Assembly: GCF_000143535.2 (NCBI RefSeq)
Contig: NC_037322.1
Coordinates: forward strand, 1-64,000
Direction: 5' to 3'
From: Botrytis cinerea B05.10
Lineage: Eukaryota > Ascomycota > Leotiomycetes > Helotiales > Sclerotiniaceae
Length of the DNA stretch: 64,000 nt
Positions 21,040-32,205 of the stretch are shown here, piece after piece. Position numbers and translations under genes: made by a program. The notes under the pieces were generated by a model. It made no database searches and was not told where the DNA came from. It was given only the letters and a program-made list of their open reading frames with translations. The first letter of the stretch is position 1. Every line of letters begins with the position of its first letter.

Positions 21040-21574
21040 GACCACTAAATCCAAGCTTCTCGTTAACAAAATATTTCGAACATATAAGACAAATTGATTG
21101 GTGATAATGATGAGAAAATGTCTGGCCTGCGGGGACTACAAATGCCTCGTGATAAACCCCGATGTGGGAGTGATTCTAAAGCAATTTGGTCCAATATTTC
21201 ATGCTTGAGAGATGAATTGCGCTATGCGTAAATTGATGTAATGATTCAAGATTTCTGAGGTAAACAACGGCTAGCACCTGACCAATAGAGGAATCCTAGC
21301 CGCATCCAATCCATCTCAACATACCTAGAAAACCATTCTTCTCTAGTTCTGCTTCCAGAGCCGCTTGTATCGCTGAGAACCGCTTTTCCATTTCCATCAT
21401 ACCTGGAGCAAGAGCTCCGAGCCGGTGGTTACATTTTCCACTCAATGAGAAGACAAAAATAGACTTTTCCGTAGGCAGAGATCCAAATTTACCATTAGGT
21501 TGTACATACTGGCTTCCAAATTTGGTAAGGAGAAAGTCATCCATATATCGATTTCGAGTAATGCCAGACGCCAT
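21040..21574 (-). pseudogene. DUF4188 (monooxygenase-like) gene remnant
   Basis: The frame from ATG at 21574 encodes RNRYMDDFLLTKFGSQYV, then FVFSLSGKCNHRLGALAPGM, then a helical stretch ending NGFLG, which is the standard start of DUF4188 proteins. The frame then stops after 92 codons. Further on, at about 21120-21165, the minus strand still encodes HIGVYHEAFVVPAGQ, the conserved C-terminal HE-x-Y/F-x-V-x-x-G segment. The middle of the domain is missing or scrambled, so the gene is broken. Members of the family are annotated as monooxygenases but their chemistry is poorly known. Confidence 0.55.
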
Positions 21575-21988
21575 GAGTTGATGGTCGATTACACGGTACA
21601 GGAGGATTAAGGCGCCTGGAAAAAGGGCTATAGGTAAAGTGTATTTAAATTCTCAATAGAAAGTCCCAACAATTGCTTTTCTAAATCTGATTTTCCTTCC
21701 ACAAAGCTTCTAATTTTTTACTGTCTTAATCTCACACCATTTCTCCGCTCTTGATTTGCGATCTTGTACACTGGGCTCCAACCTCCCTCCGAAATCGAAA
21801 ATTACAATGAAATTTAATATTTTGGTTCACTGGCAGTGGATCTGTTGGTTTTGGTGTATCTTCCATTGTTCGCTAAAGCCAACGTAGCTAATAATCAAAA
21901 TGTTGCCATGGAATATTCTGAATATAACGGAACAAAAGATGCAAGTTTAAACGACTAGATCTTGAGAGATTGAGATTCTGAAGCCCTC

Positions 21989-22487
21989 CTAAGTGCAGCT
22001 GGGACGACTCCCAGCACACCAAGTATTGGCTACATTTCCATCACAGCATTTGAAAGATGAGATTCGCTTTTGCCAACCTCCGCCACAGATATTATTAAAA
22101 TCTTCTGTTCTACCGTCTATTTGGTTCGTATGATCACCGCCACAATTTGCGTTTCTGATATTCAATTAGCATAATACCCAAGTCTCGATGTGAAAATATA
22201 AAATGACAAAGAAATGAATCCTACTCCCAAAAAACACAGTTTCCACCACTAATTGTAGCGGAGTGTGTTTGATCATTCACGCTTAAGTCAACATTTCCTG
22301 ACCATCGTTATAAGCAGGTTTTTGAGAAGCCAATTAAGGATAGAAACTAACTACAAGCACCAGCAGCAAGGTCAACTTCGAAGCAAATCCCTGCCATATC
22401 CAGGCCATTACAATATCTGACCACAATTCCAATGCTCGGACTGAAAAGGATGAAGCTAAAAGCTGTTCCAAGAGCAGAGAATCTCAT
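21989..22487 (-). CDS. Small secreted cysteine-rich protein, effector-like (three exons)
   Basis: Exons on the complement: 22487-22352, 22297-22225 and 22154-21989, joined in frame by GT-AG introns of 54 and 70 bp into 124 residues. The start MRFSALGTAFSFILFSPSIG is a signal-peptide-like hydrophobic segment. The mature part has ten cysteines, enough for five disulfides, including a CC pair (FKCCDG) and the C-terminal WCAG and SCT. Short length, high Cys content and secretion signal are those of fungal apoplastic effectors or antimicrobial proteins; no named family recognised. The individual exons are too short to appear as long ORFs; the agreement of frame across both introns and the even Cys distribution support the model. 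Confidence 0.7.
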
Positions 22488-23518
22488 TTTGCTTGGGCGT
22501 TATTGCTTTGGATGTTGAGTTTTCGAATAGTGATTGAATATTTTGGGACTATTGAAAAGAGTAGAATTGTTGATCATAAAAGGAAGAATATAGGGGACCT
22601 GAGCTTTATTTTATACATGAAGTTTTAGCAAGAATGTATGAGCTTCTAAATATATGACTCGCACTTGTAATCTACTCCAGGTTTATTCTACACTGTTTCG
22701 AATACCTCGGGCTAAGCACTCTCTTCTATTAAATCTTACTTTTTTCTGCTCAAACTGAACAAGATTTCATCTACAATGCACTTCCATTGGCTTAATTTCA
22801 GAGATTTGTATACACTCAAAAGGGAGGCTTGAATGCAAAGTGATGACAAACAGCTCAAAAAATTGGGGTCTGTATTTCAAGCCCAATCATCTATGACGAA
22901 AGGACCATAAAAACTTACATAATGTAAAACTATCTGCAGTAGTTTGATGCCAATGTTACAATTAGCAACCTTCGACGTTTATATCGACACTTGAATGGGC
23001 AGTTATACTTAGCACAGTAATCTCAGCTACGAGCCAAGCATCCAAACAAGTGTGCCATCGGGTATGTAAGCGGGTATGCGTATTATCTCATATCAGATAG
23101 CTGAGTTCATGAAGAGCGGAGGATAACGTAAGACAAGCAAGTGGTCTGGCAAGCTGCAACTTGATCCTAGATAACCATTTTGATAATACATAGAATACGT
23201 GAAATACTAAGAAGTCTAATCATACCTTGCTTATCATTAATAACGATAGGGGAAGTAAAAAATGACATGCATAATGGAAGAATTTGTCATCGATTCAAAA
23301 GCTAACTAAAGAAGGGCATTTAGCTAAATCCAAAAAAATTATTTATTACATCTAATGAGTGTGCTATATGCAAGGTAATTCCTCATTTTATATCATCCAA
23401 ATTTCGCTCATACAAAAATACATAAAGGAATGTGGTATTACAGTAATCCAAGATAAACATAGCATCGTTAATTTATTCATCTCTGCATCGCAACAAAATC
23501 CGCAAAGTAATCCAGCTC
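22488..23518. other. Intergenic region, no gene seen
   Basis: Upstream flank of the small secreted protein gene and downstream flank of the repeat-containing secreted protein gene. Short ORFs lack supporting features. Confidence 0.45.
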
Positions 23519-24646
23519 TTAAAAGACATAAACTGGTTCAGGACCAATATCTCCAAAATTACCGGATCCAGCTGGGCTTGAAGGAGTGACTGCGTTTCCA
23601 TTTACGTTCGCGACACCGAAATAAGCGTTTGTCTTCTCTTCATTGTTGGTGACAGTCAAAACAGCAAATGCATTTTCAGCACCAAACTGGTCAGAAACTC
23701 CCCAAGAGATGGTGTTTGCAGATCCTGTAGTACATGGAATCCCATACCAGGACTCGGTAGTAGCACCACTTCCCGGCATACGAATGACAGTACATCTCTC
23801 ATCAGGTCTCTCATCATTGTAGGAGATGGCAAAGTTGTAATCACATCCAGATCCATCTTCTGAACAATATCTGATCAACTGCTTGATAGTCCATTCGACA
23901 CCCTCAACAATTGACGTTTGATCTGGAGAAGGGGTAACGGAAGCTTGGGGGGCTTGTGTGGAACTTGGTGCATTAGTTGTAGAAATAGCGCTACTAGAGC
24001 AGGCGGTAGGAGTGACGAGGGATCCACTATTGTCAAATGGTAAATATCCAAGACATGTGGCATATTCGGATGCACACGTAGATCTATTAGCATCTGGAGC
24101 AGATCGACATGAGTTGTATGAGTCGTTGCATTTAGATACACAAGCGTCAGCTGTAGCGGATGAAGCAGCTTGAGTAGTGGTTGTGGCAGCAGCAGTAGTT
24201 GATGTTACTGATTTGGAGCAAGCAGTTGGGGTGACGAGTGATCCGTTGGTATCATATGGAAGGTATCCAAGACATGATGAGTATTCGGAGGCACATGTGG
24301 CTTGATTGGCGTTTGGTCCAGTACGGCATGAGTTGTATGATGCGTTACATTGAGATACGCAAGCATCGGCTGTAGCGGATGATGTAGCGGATGAAGCAGT
24401 GGTTGATGCTACTGACTTAGAACAAGCAGTTGGGGTCACGAGTGATCCGTTGGTATCGTACGGAGAATATCCGAGGCATGATGCATATTCGGAAGCACAA
24501 GTGGAACGGTTCGCATCTGGAGCACTTCGACAGGTATTGTACTCAGTGTTGCAGGTATCGGAGCATGCATCTCTAGCTTTCAGTGCAGCTGGTGCAGCGA
24601 ATGCTCCAGTTACGAAGAGAGCGAATGCGATATCTTGTAAATGCAT
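23519..24646 (-). CDS. Secreted protein with three tandem six-cysteine repeats
   Basis: The start at 24646 is chosen because it begins a signal peptide (MHLQDIAFALFVTGAFAAPA); the frame stays open upstream, but that part looks untranslated. The 375-residue product has three copies of a 50-residue module (about residues 28-77, 95-145 and 166-216) with the pattern C-x3-C-x6-C-x10-C-x6-C-x17-C and shared phrases CASEY and CLGY-P. Ser/Thr/Ala-rich linkers, probably O-glycosylated, separate them. The C-terminal domain (about 235-375) begins WTIKQLIRYCSEDGSGC and resembles small secreted beta-rich proteins of plant-associated ascomycetes. The role is unknown; a wall-associated or host-facing protein is plausible. 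Confidence 0.85.
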   Translation of the reverse strand: MHLQDIAFALFVTGAFAAPAALKARDACSDTCNTEYNTCRSAPDANRSTCASEYASCLGYSPYDTNGSLVTPTACSKSVASTTASSATSSATADACVSQCNASYNSCRTGPNANQATCASEYSSCLGYLPYDTNGSLVTPTACSKSVTSTTAAATTTTQAASSATADACVSKCNDSYNSCRSAPDANRSTCASEYATCLGYLPFDNSGSLVTPTACSSSAISTTNAPSSTQAPQASVTPSPDQTSIVEGVEWTIKQLIRYCSEDGSGCDYNFAISYNDERPDERCTVIRMPGSGATTESWYGIPCTTGSANTISWGVSDQFGAENAFAVLTVTNNEEKTNAYFGVANVNGNAVTPSSPAGSGNFGDIGPEPVYVF

Positions 24647-27596
24647 GTTGATTCGAAACTGAATTGTTCCTCGTCGGTTTGGATGCTGATGAGTTGGATT
24701 GAGGATGGAAATTTGAGTGGTTTTTAAGAAGTTATAATGATAAAGTGTATGAATTGATTGTTTGATATCAGGCATTTCGAGGAAGAACTCGACGCATTAT
24801 ATATTAAATTTTTGATTCAATTTTTCTCTATACATCCATTGACTTCACTGCGCTATCCCACTTGACTTGGCATACACGACACTTCAACATGCTGTCCCCA
24901 AAATTGACTAAGGCCACCCACAATAACTCGTACCGGTTCGATGATTCCAATAGTTTCCCGAGAATTGCTTAGCCTACACATTCTTGCCTTCAAATTCGTA
25001 CCGACCAAGAGCCTCAAACCAAGAATAGATATTTAGCAGTAAGAATTGAATAAAGTTCACATAACCGACGGGCGCCATCCCAAAACTAGTTACTATGTTT
25101 TGGTAGATTCGGGAACGGTGAGTTTACTTTGTCTGCTGATCTCAAAATCAGGGGTCTGCCCAAAATAATTCTAGCCTAAGACGTCATAATCATGAAGAAA
25201 AGCTTGAACCCTAGTATGAAATCACGTTTTTAAAAGTCTTCGATCTCGTATACGTGGCTTGACGGAAAAAGATGTTTGTGGGGATCTGATTGCTTGAGCC
25301 CGCGACGGATAGAATTTACCGAACACCAAAATGCTTTTCCCTGGTCAAAGATCGATATCAAAATGATGAGACAACGTTTCTTCTTGAAATGGTTTGTAGG
25401 AGCAATTCAACAAGCGAAACTCTATTTCCTCAATTTTAAATCAATTCGACTTCAAAATGAATTTACACTCGTTTCTAAGAAAGAGCCAATGTTGAGACTT
25501 TTTCTCTGCTGTTTTGATTCATTCGCAGCTGGGGTCATGCTGAAAGAAACTTTTTGATATCTCGTGGGTCGTATCGGCACAACGGAATGAGGTTAGAGAT
25601 GGTACCCGGTGCTTCGATCAATTGATAATAGTGCAAAACCTAGACACACCAACACGATGGACAAGATCCGAGCCAATGATATACGATATCGCCCCTGATA
25701 CCTAAAGTCTAATTGTTGTACCTCATGCCATCCCAGCTGTCCATCTGATTTTTCTGGGGGCTGGCGATCTGTTAACCAGCCCCAAAATGAAGCTTAAAAT
25801 TCACACACGAGGTTCTTGGCTGGCTTGAGGGAGGGGCAGTAACAAACACCAGCCATCTTGGTTGAAAAACACGTTTTCTGGTAGGTATGCACAGCCACAA
25901 TAGTGCAGGGCAGGCTATTTAAAAGCTTCTTCGAAGCCGGTGCTATAACTCCCGTTGGTTCATGGGGATTATAATATTTGAATACAATATCAGACCCTGA
26001 CTATTGAAGCGTTTTTCCTATCATGGATCCTTGGTACAGCATTAGGGTGCCTCAGTGTGGAAAGATCTTTCAATCAAAATTATAGCACGATGCGATACAT
26101 TATACTCGCCACAGCCCGATTCAGGGTCCCATCTGACGAACAGTACACCATCAATGAGTCTTTCGTAGCTTTACGAAATTCGGATCAAATCTCGCACGAA
26201 AGAACATTTACATGTACGTCATAATCTGAGCTTTCTTCTCTCACAAGATGACAAATACTCTTGGCCAAATATTATTCCCTAATTTGATATTTCATTTTGA
26301 TATTAACGTGATATTTAAAGAAATATCCAGGATCATGTTTACCTCTACTCCATTCATTCGGAAGGTCACATGTTTTTGTAACGCCAAAAGGCCAACTCGT
26401 TCAAACTTGCCCTCAGTGCCCTTTATAGCTATCAACACAAACTCCGGGTTTCACAAACGTCTATATTCAAGTTTCTGGACTGCAATATCAACTAGTCGCT
26501 GAGGTGTGATTTTCATAACGCTCTACTGCTTAATTCGATATTTTAGTGAGATGACACAGGGTAACAAGTTCGCTCTGCTGGTATTGTTCTACTTAGCCTA
26601 AGACCAACTAAAACTCGGGCACTGCTCACCAGATTTTAATGATTGTTAAGTATAGGGACATTACAAAAGCTTTATTTTAAAAAGACTTTATCGGTTTTTG
26701 CCACTGGCTCATTCTCGCTTGCACGTAGAAAGACTAATATGCACTCCTTGTGAATGGTGCAGTAGGTTTCTCTATCCTTTGAAAACCGAAACACCAAGCG
26801 AAGCCTTAACAGCATACTCTATGCACGTCAACCCCTTCTTACGCTGATATATGGGCCAAAATACACCATAATTATTAGTAAAGTCCATAGAGATTTTCCT
26901 AGGAATGTTTCTTACTTTTTAAGAATCTATTAACAGTTCAAAATCTCGCGGCTGCTCAATGTTTGACACAGGAAGGATGAAATGCAAAATAATGCCTCTG
27001 CACAACTAAAGATTTACCAACGCAGCTAGTTATGTTTATTTATTTGCTACCGATGCTTAACATGAACGGAATTCATTGCCCACCATTACCAAGTACTCTT
27101 TTCAAAATTCAATTGTTAATTGATCAATCCCTCTTTGTTTATTTTGAAAACATCTAGGGGTTTCCAGGAGCTTATAGTTGAGATATATGTCAAGTTTTGT
27201 GGTAATTTAAAGCAATCTGGGATTGCCATATTGAATAACTTTGTGCATAAAAGTGAGTTGTGAAGATCATTTTTTTTGATGGTTTGGTAAACAACGAATT
27301 CCGTTCGTTCACATCAGGCTAACAATCATCGGCCTAGGCTAGGTACCCTCGAGGTACCGTGCTGCGACCTATTCAGCTTTAACCAGCACTGACTTCTTTG
27401 TAAGCAAAATTCATAACCTCCATCTAAGTTCCGTGTCACCTCCATTTACTGTTTAACATCCGTTCAGCAATATGTTCCATACAACTTGGTAAATGCCGCA
27501 ATATCTTCCATCTATCCTACAATTTTCTAATTGATAGTTTTCTTCAATCCGTTAAAATCCGTATTCGAGCAAATCAATTCCCTTCATCAACAAATC
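24647..27596. other. Long intergenic region without a supported gene
   Basis: The part next to 24646 is the promoter side of the secreted-protein gene, with a TATATAT-like stretch at 24795-24805. Frames at 25276-25557 and 26248-26502 have no motif, signal peptide or splice partner. Composition is ordinary rather than AT-rich, so it may hold an old gene relic that I do not recognise. Confidence 0.4.
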
Positions 27597-30500
27597 ATGG
27601 CGACCCCAACTAATCCTCCCCCCGACGCAACCATGAGGGATTCACATGAACCCAAAATGCCGGTTACAAAGCAGACGGAGCTTGAACAGTACTCTGTGAG
27701 TTTGGGATTGTCCCTTGTAATGTATATACTTATCAAAGTTCAATGTTAATAGTGCGACCATTGTAAACGTAGAAAGGTTAGTCCAGCTAATTATCCCTCT
27801 TTCTTATCATATCAAAATCTGAGCGTTGGTAGCTTAAATGCTCTCGGGAGAGACCGAAATGTGTGAATTGCCAGGGATGGTCTGGTCCATGTACTTATTC
27901 TCGCCGTGGAAGAATACCCAGACGACCTAGGACGAAGTAAGTCTAAGGATACTAAGCCCTCATGAAATGGAGCTGATGAGAAAAAAGCATTCTACAAGAC
28001 AGCGTCAACAATCACATAGAACGGAACCTTGATGGCTCATATGTCGTCAAGTCTACCGATCATACCTTGCCGACCTCTTTTACTAATCAGGAACCCACGT
28101 ACTTAAACTTAGCGAACTACGAGAGTGACAGAGATATCATAGCTGAATCAAATAATTCCATCAAATCACCAGCTTGTGATGGCGGGGAAAATGAAGACAC
28201 CAACGATGAATCTTCCACTCCTTCAATTTTGAGTCAAGCAAAGAGTAGCATTACAACAGCTGAAATGAAGTCAAGCAATCTCGAGCCGGGCTTACAACGA
28301 GATGCTGAGAATGGACTATCATATCTTACCACAATATTTTCCGAACGAAGTTTTGACGATCCCGACATTTACTCAAATGTCAAACACTTTAGAAGGCAGA
28401 GGGAGGTTTTCTTTATTCCAGAAAAGGCTGAAGGGGATCGTATGATACAAAGTAAGATAATCTCATGCTTCAAACTCCCAGAGAGAATTTATACTTAGCC
28501 TACTAGTCCAGATCATTGGACACCATGCGTATCATACAAGTGCTATTACTAATTCCAACTTGAAGTCTTCATTGCAGGAATTGAACGAGGTAAACCGTTC
28601 TTTACCATGCCCCCACTTGACATAATTCCGCAACTTGCGTTTGAGCCGAAGAGAGTATCCGAAAGAGCCTGGCTTTTGCTTTACAACGCCTTTTTGTCAA
28701 CCACAATAGCTTTCATGGAACCATCAAACACAAGAATTAATCGAGGTCTTCAGTGGAATGTGTGGATAATTCTTCAAGATTCCTCGTTCTTCCTCGAGCC
28801 ATCAGAAATTGGTATACAAGCGATATTGATGGTATCATGTCATAGTCAAGATGTCGTTCCTCCAGGTTTATGTTGGACATTAATAAGTCATGCTTGTCGA
28901 ATGGCTCAAAGTCTCAATCTCCACATTCCTTCCCCGAAATTTCCAAAGAAGAGTAAAGAGAACGCCCACCGAAATTGCCTATTCTGGAATCTGTTCATGA
29001 TTGATAAATCATTGTCGCTGGCTTATGGGAGACCTCCGTTTCTATTAAGTCAACTATATGAGGGCATTGATCCCCCAGATCTCTCATTTCTCGCGACATT
29101 TAGACCTCATCGACCATCGACCGCAGTCACTGGAACCCCAGATCATCAACTTAGCGATAGTTTCGGCGCATTGTACTTTTCCCTAGCACGAGAACTTTTT
29201 GTGTTACAGGGAAAGATTATAGATATCGCTCTTGTGGTTCACAATGGAGAGTTTGGGACAGAACAAATTTCTTCAATGAAAGAGAGACTTGAAAATTGGA
29301 AGGTCAATCTCGATGATGTTCGTTCTATCTTACCTCTTATCATCACAATTCACAGCCAGACTCCTCAATAGCTCAGACTATAGTTCAACGACCAAAGACT
29401 AAAAAATTCAAAATCTCGAATTTTGAATTTTGAATAGCACTACAGTCTCTGCTATTATCGATATTTCATACAGTGACTTAATATACCACAAGGAGTGCCC
29501 AGCTAACGTGTAACAAACAGAAAATGTCAGTATACAGTAACTTCCAAGGAGAAGAAAGTGAAGTTCAGTCAGTCCAAATGGGCATCAATTTTCTCACATT
29601 CCAATACCACCATTCGGTTGTCTACTTGACTCGGAGTTCCAAACATAATCACGAGCTTTGTCTTTTTCACGCACGAATTGCCATAGAGATGTTGGAAAAA
29701 CTTGTCTCTAGCTCCCTGGAAGTTTTCAATGGCATTGTATGGTACGTAGTTATCTACTCATTTCTGTATCCTTTGTTCAAGTTCTTGTCCTTCCCATTAT
29801 AGTCCACATTGCAGTCCAAAATTCAAATAGTTTTTATTTTTCTCAGTCCAGTGCGAGCATTTAGTTGATGTTGAATTGAATTACGGAGCTCCTTTACCAC
29901 ATTTAATTGCTGACCAGCATTGAAAGCTATATTAGCCAGGACGAATTGATATCATGCTCGTCTCTTTAACTCTTGAAGTCTTACTTGCTTACATTTCTAA
30001 CATCCTTGCAGGCAACTTCTTTACTACCCATTTATGCCATACTTTGTCCTTTTCTCCAATATAATTGCCGATCCGCATTCCCCGACTTGTTTTGACGACC
30101 TTCAATCACTGAGAAAGGTAGTGTATTATTTCTTGAGGATGCATGTCCAACACCGTAGTGCTCGGAAGCTTGAAAAAATCGCGGAAACCTTTACTAGGCT
30201 TGCAGAAAGTTTTGTTAGAGGAAGTATGAGTCGTAAGGCCTTGGAGGACAAATTACCGGAAATTGATGTTCAACCACCAAGTAGAAGTTCGGAATTGACT
30301 TCTCACAACACAGGCTGGACAACGCCGCAGAGTCCACGCCAAACAGGATCACATCCTCCAGTGAATGATGCACAGAACGCAAGCATTTCCAACAATCTTG
30401 CCTCCTCAACAGGAATGGACCTCAGAGATCTATCTGGCGACCTCACAGACCCCACATTACTCAGTTTCCTATCCTATCCAATAGACACATCTGTGTTCAA

Positions 30501-30684
30501 TAATGAGATGGCGGAAGATAACCCGTTACGTGATAGCAATTCATTCGCTGAGCAAGGTCGAGCAGTAGCAGATCCATTACTTCATCAGTTAGACTTTTTA
30601 TCTACAGAACAATCTTTAGATGGGAACTTTGACTGGTTTTCATGGGATAGTTATGCATGGAACGCCCCAGGAAATGGGTCTTGA
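27597..30684 (+). CDS. Zn2Cys6 transcription factor with fungal-specific regulator domain
   Basis: Exons 27597-27695, 27753-27776, 27833-27936, 27988-28451 and one starting at 28578 join in frame; the border near 29320-29520 is uncertain; later exons run to 29741 and from 30012 to 30684. The DNA-binding cluster (CDHCKRRKLKCSRERPKC, then CVNC and GPC) is split by two introns, one leaving a 24-bp microexon, as often in this family. The RRGRIPRRPR linker follows. The middle part (PPGLCWTLISHACRMAQSLNLH, NCLFWNLFMIDKSLSLAYGRPP) is the Fungal_trans domain. The C-terminus is acidic and aromatic (FDWFSWDSYAW), a likely activation region. It would act in the nucleus; the target is unknown. If no splice pair bridges 29371, the TAG there would truncate it. 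Confidence 0.8.
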
Positions 30685-30918
30685 TTCAATGTTTAAAAAA
30701 TCAATAATCAACAGTAAATCATTATCAATTGAGCTATAAACACTCTCTTATCTTTTTCCACAGAACATAGCCAAATTAAAGTTCTCTGGTTTAAAGATCA
30801 TTGCCATAACCGAAACTCCTTTTGAAGTATCAAGTGTATTCAAATCTACGGGGAGTCCTTGCAATAATACTTTTATTAATGAAGATAAGATATATCCACT
30901 TTCTCTGCTAGATTCACA

Positions 30919-32205
30919 TCAAATCAGTCCCATTTTCTCCTTTGGCCACCGCAAATACCACTGCCATCTCGCGTTTTCTCCCAGCTCCTCTCCGATTACC
31001 TCCACCAAGTCTCTTCCCCAATTCTTTGCCCACCAGTTATGCCCTACTCCTCTATCCTGTCCTACTGCCCAGTAAGCGACTAGTATCAACGCCATAGGTT
31101 CCCTTTCTTTCATACATTCAATGTATGCTGGTGGTGCCGCTCCAGGCCATGCTCTTCCAGGAAATTGTTCCGTCCTTCTTAAATTCCGTCGAACTTTTTG
31201 AGATACGTCGTGGTACAGCTCTCGAAGATGTTGATCTTTTAACGTTGCAATTTCTCGAAGCTCTAATTGCTCGAGATACTCTTCGCCCTCTGCAGGAGTG
31301 CTTGTTGCATCAGCTGCTACTACTTTATTCCGAAGATGCACACTGAGTGGAGAATTCAGGCTTTTCGTCCACCCCATTCGGTATATAGCCACGGTTCCAT
31401 TGAACAAGCTAAATATTATAGGTAGGTAATCTAACAATCTTTTACTAGGCTTACCAGGCCCGGCTTGCGCTACTGGGAATGCATATATGGAACTTATCAG
31501 TAGCCCAGAAAAGCCCAAAGCGGCTTCACAATTCGACGCTGTGACGTTTTCCAATACTGTCCTAAATTCTATCATGCCCGTGTTTTGAAATTTCAGCGCT
31601 CTGGCTATGTGAATTGAACGATTCTGGGGTTGAAGAACAGCCAGATGTAAAGACGCGAAGGAAAGGATTCCGTTGTACACGTATTCATGAGTTGAAGCGC
31701 TCCGTTGCACAGCTCCTTCCCATTTATTATGATCTGGACTAATGAATCCTGATGTCGCGGGCTTAGCAGTAACATTAATATAATGATACAGAAGGGAATC
31801 TGCTTCTTTATATCGGCCAAATGGAAGTGGTGCTTGAATGCCATAACTTGGATCTTGACTCTGAGGTGGTTCACGTCGAGATGATGGCCTGAGGAAAGCT
31901 GTTCTGTGCTTTTGGGTCTTTGATTTCGGCGGTGGCCGTAGTTCAAAACTATGTTGACCAGGAGCTTGAGTGATCAATGAATTGTATGTGCATTCTCTGT
32001 TGTATGCTGTACATCTAGAACAAGTAGGCTGACGCTCATCACACTAATTTTGTGATTAGCATGATCTCCCCAGAAAGGCTATGTGCTATGACAGAACCCA
32101 CAGCTTTCCAAAATGCAACAAGCAAGAACAATTTACCTTAACTCTTCTGAGTTTGCACTGTGTACAACCATGATGTGATTTGATATGTGATCTTCTCGAT
32201 GGCAT
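30919..32205 (-). CDS. Zn2Cys6 regulator of the sterol-uptake-control (Upc2-like) type
   Basis: Exons on the complement: 32205-32137 and 32043-30919, separated by a 93-bp GT-AG intron, give 397 residues. The intron splits the zinc cluster, which reads HHGCTQCKLRRVKCDERQ followed by PTCSRCTAYNRECTY when joined. The second half (GILSFASLHLAVLQP, NCEAALGFSGLLISSIYAF, then LILVAYWAVGQ and WWAKNWGRDLVEVI near the end) matches the C-terminal part of Upc2-like and other sterol-type C6 regulators. No membrane segment is seen. It converges with the other zinc-cluster gene; their stops are 234 bp apart. The similarity to Upc2-type proteins is of domain type and does not prove a role in sterol control. 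Confidence 0.85.

Noticed and set aside
25276..26502. Frames at 25276-25557 and 26248-26502
   Set aside because: No recognisable domain; neither joins neighbouring exons.
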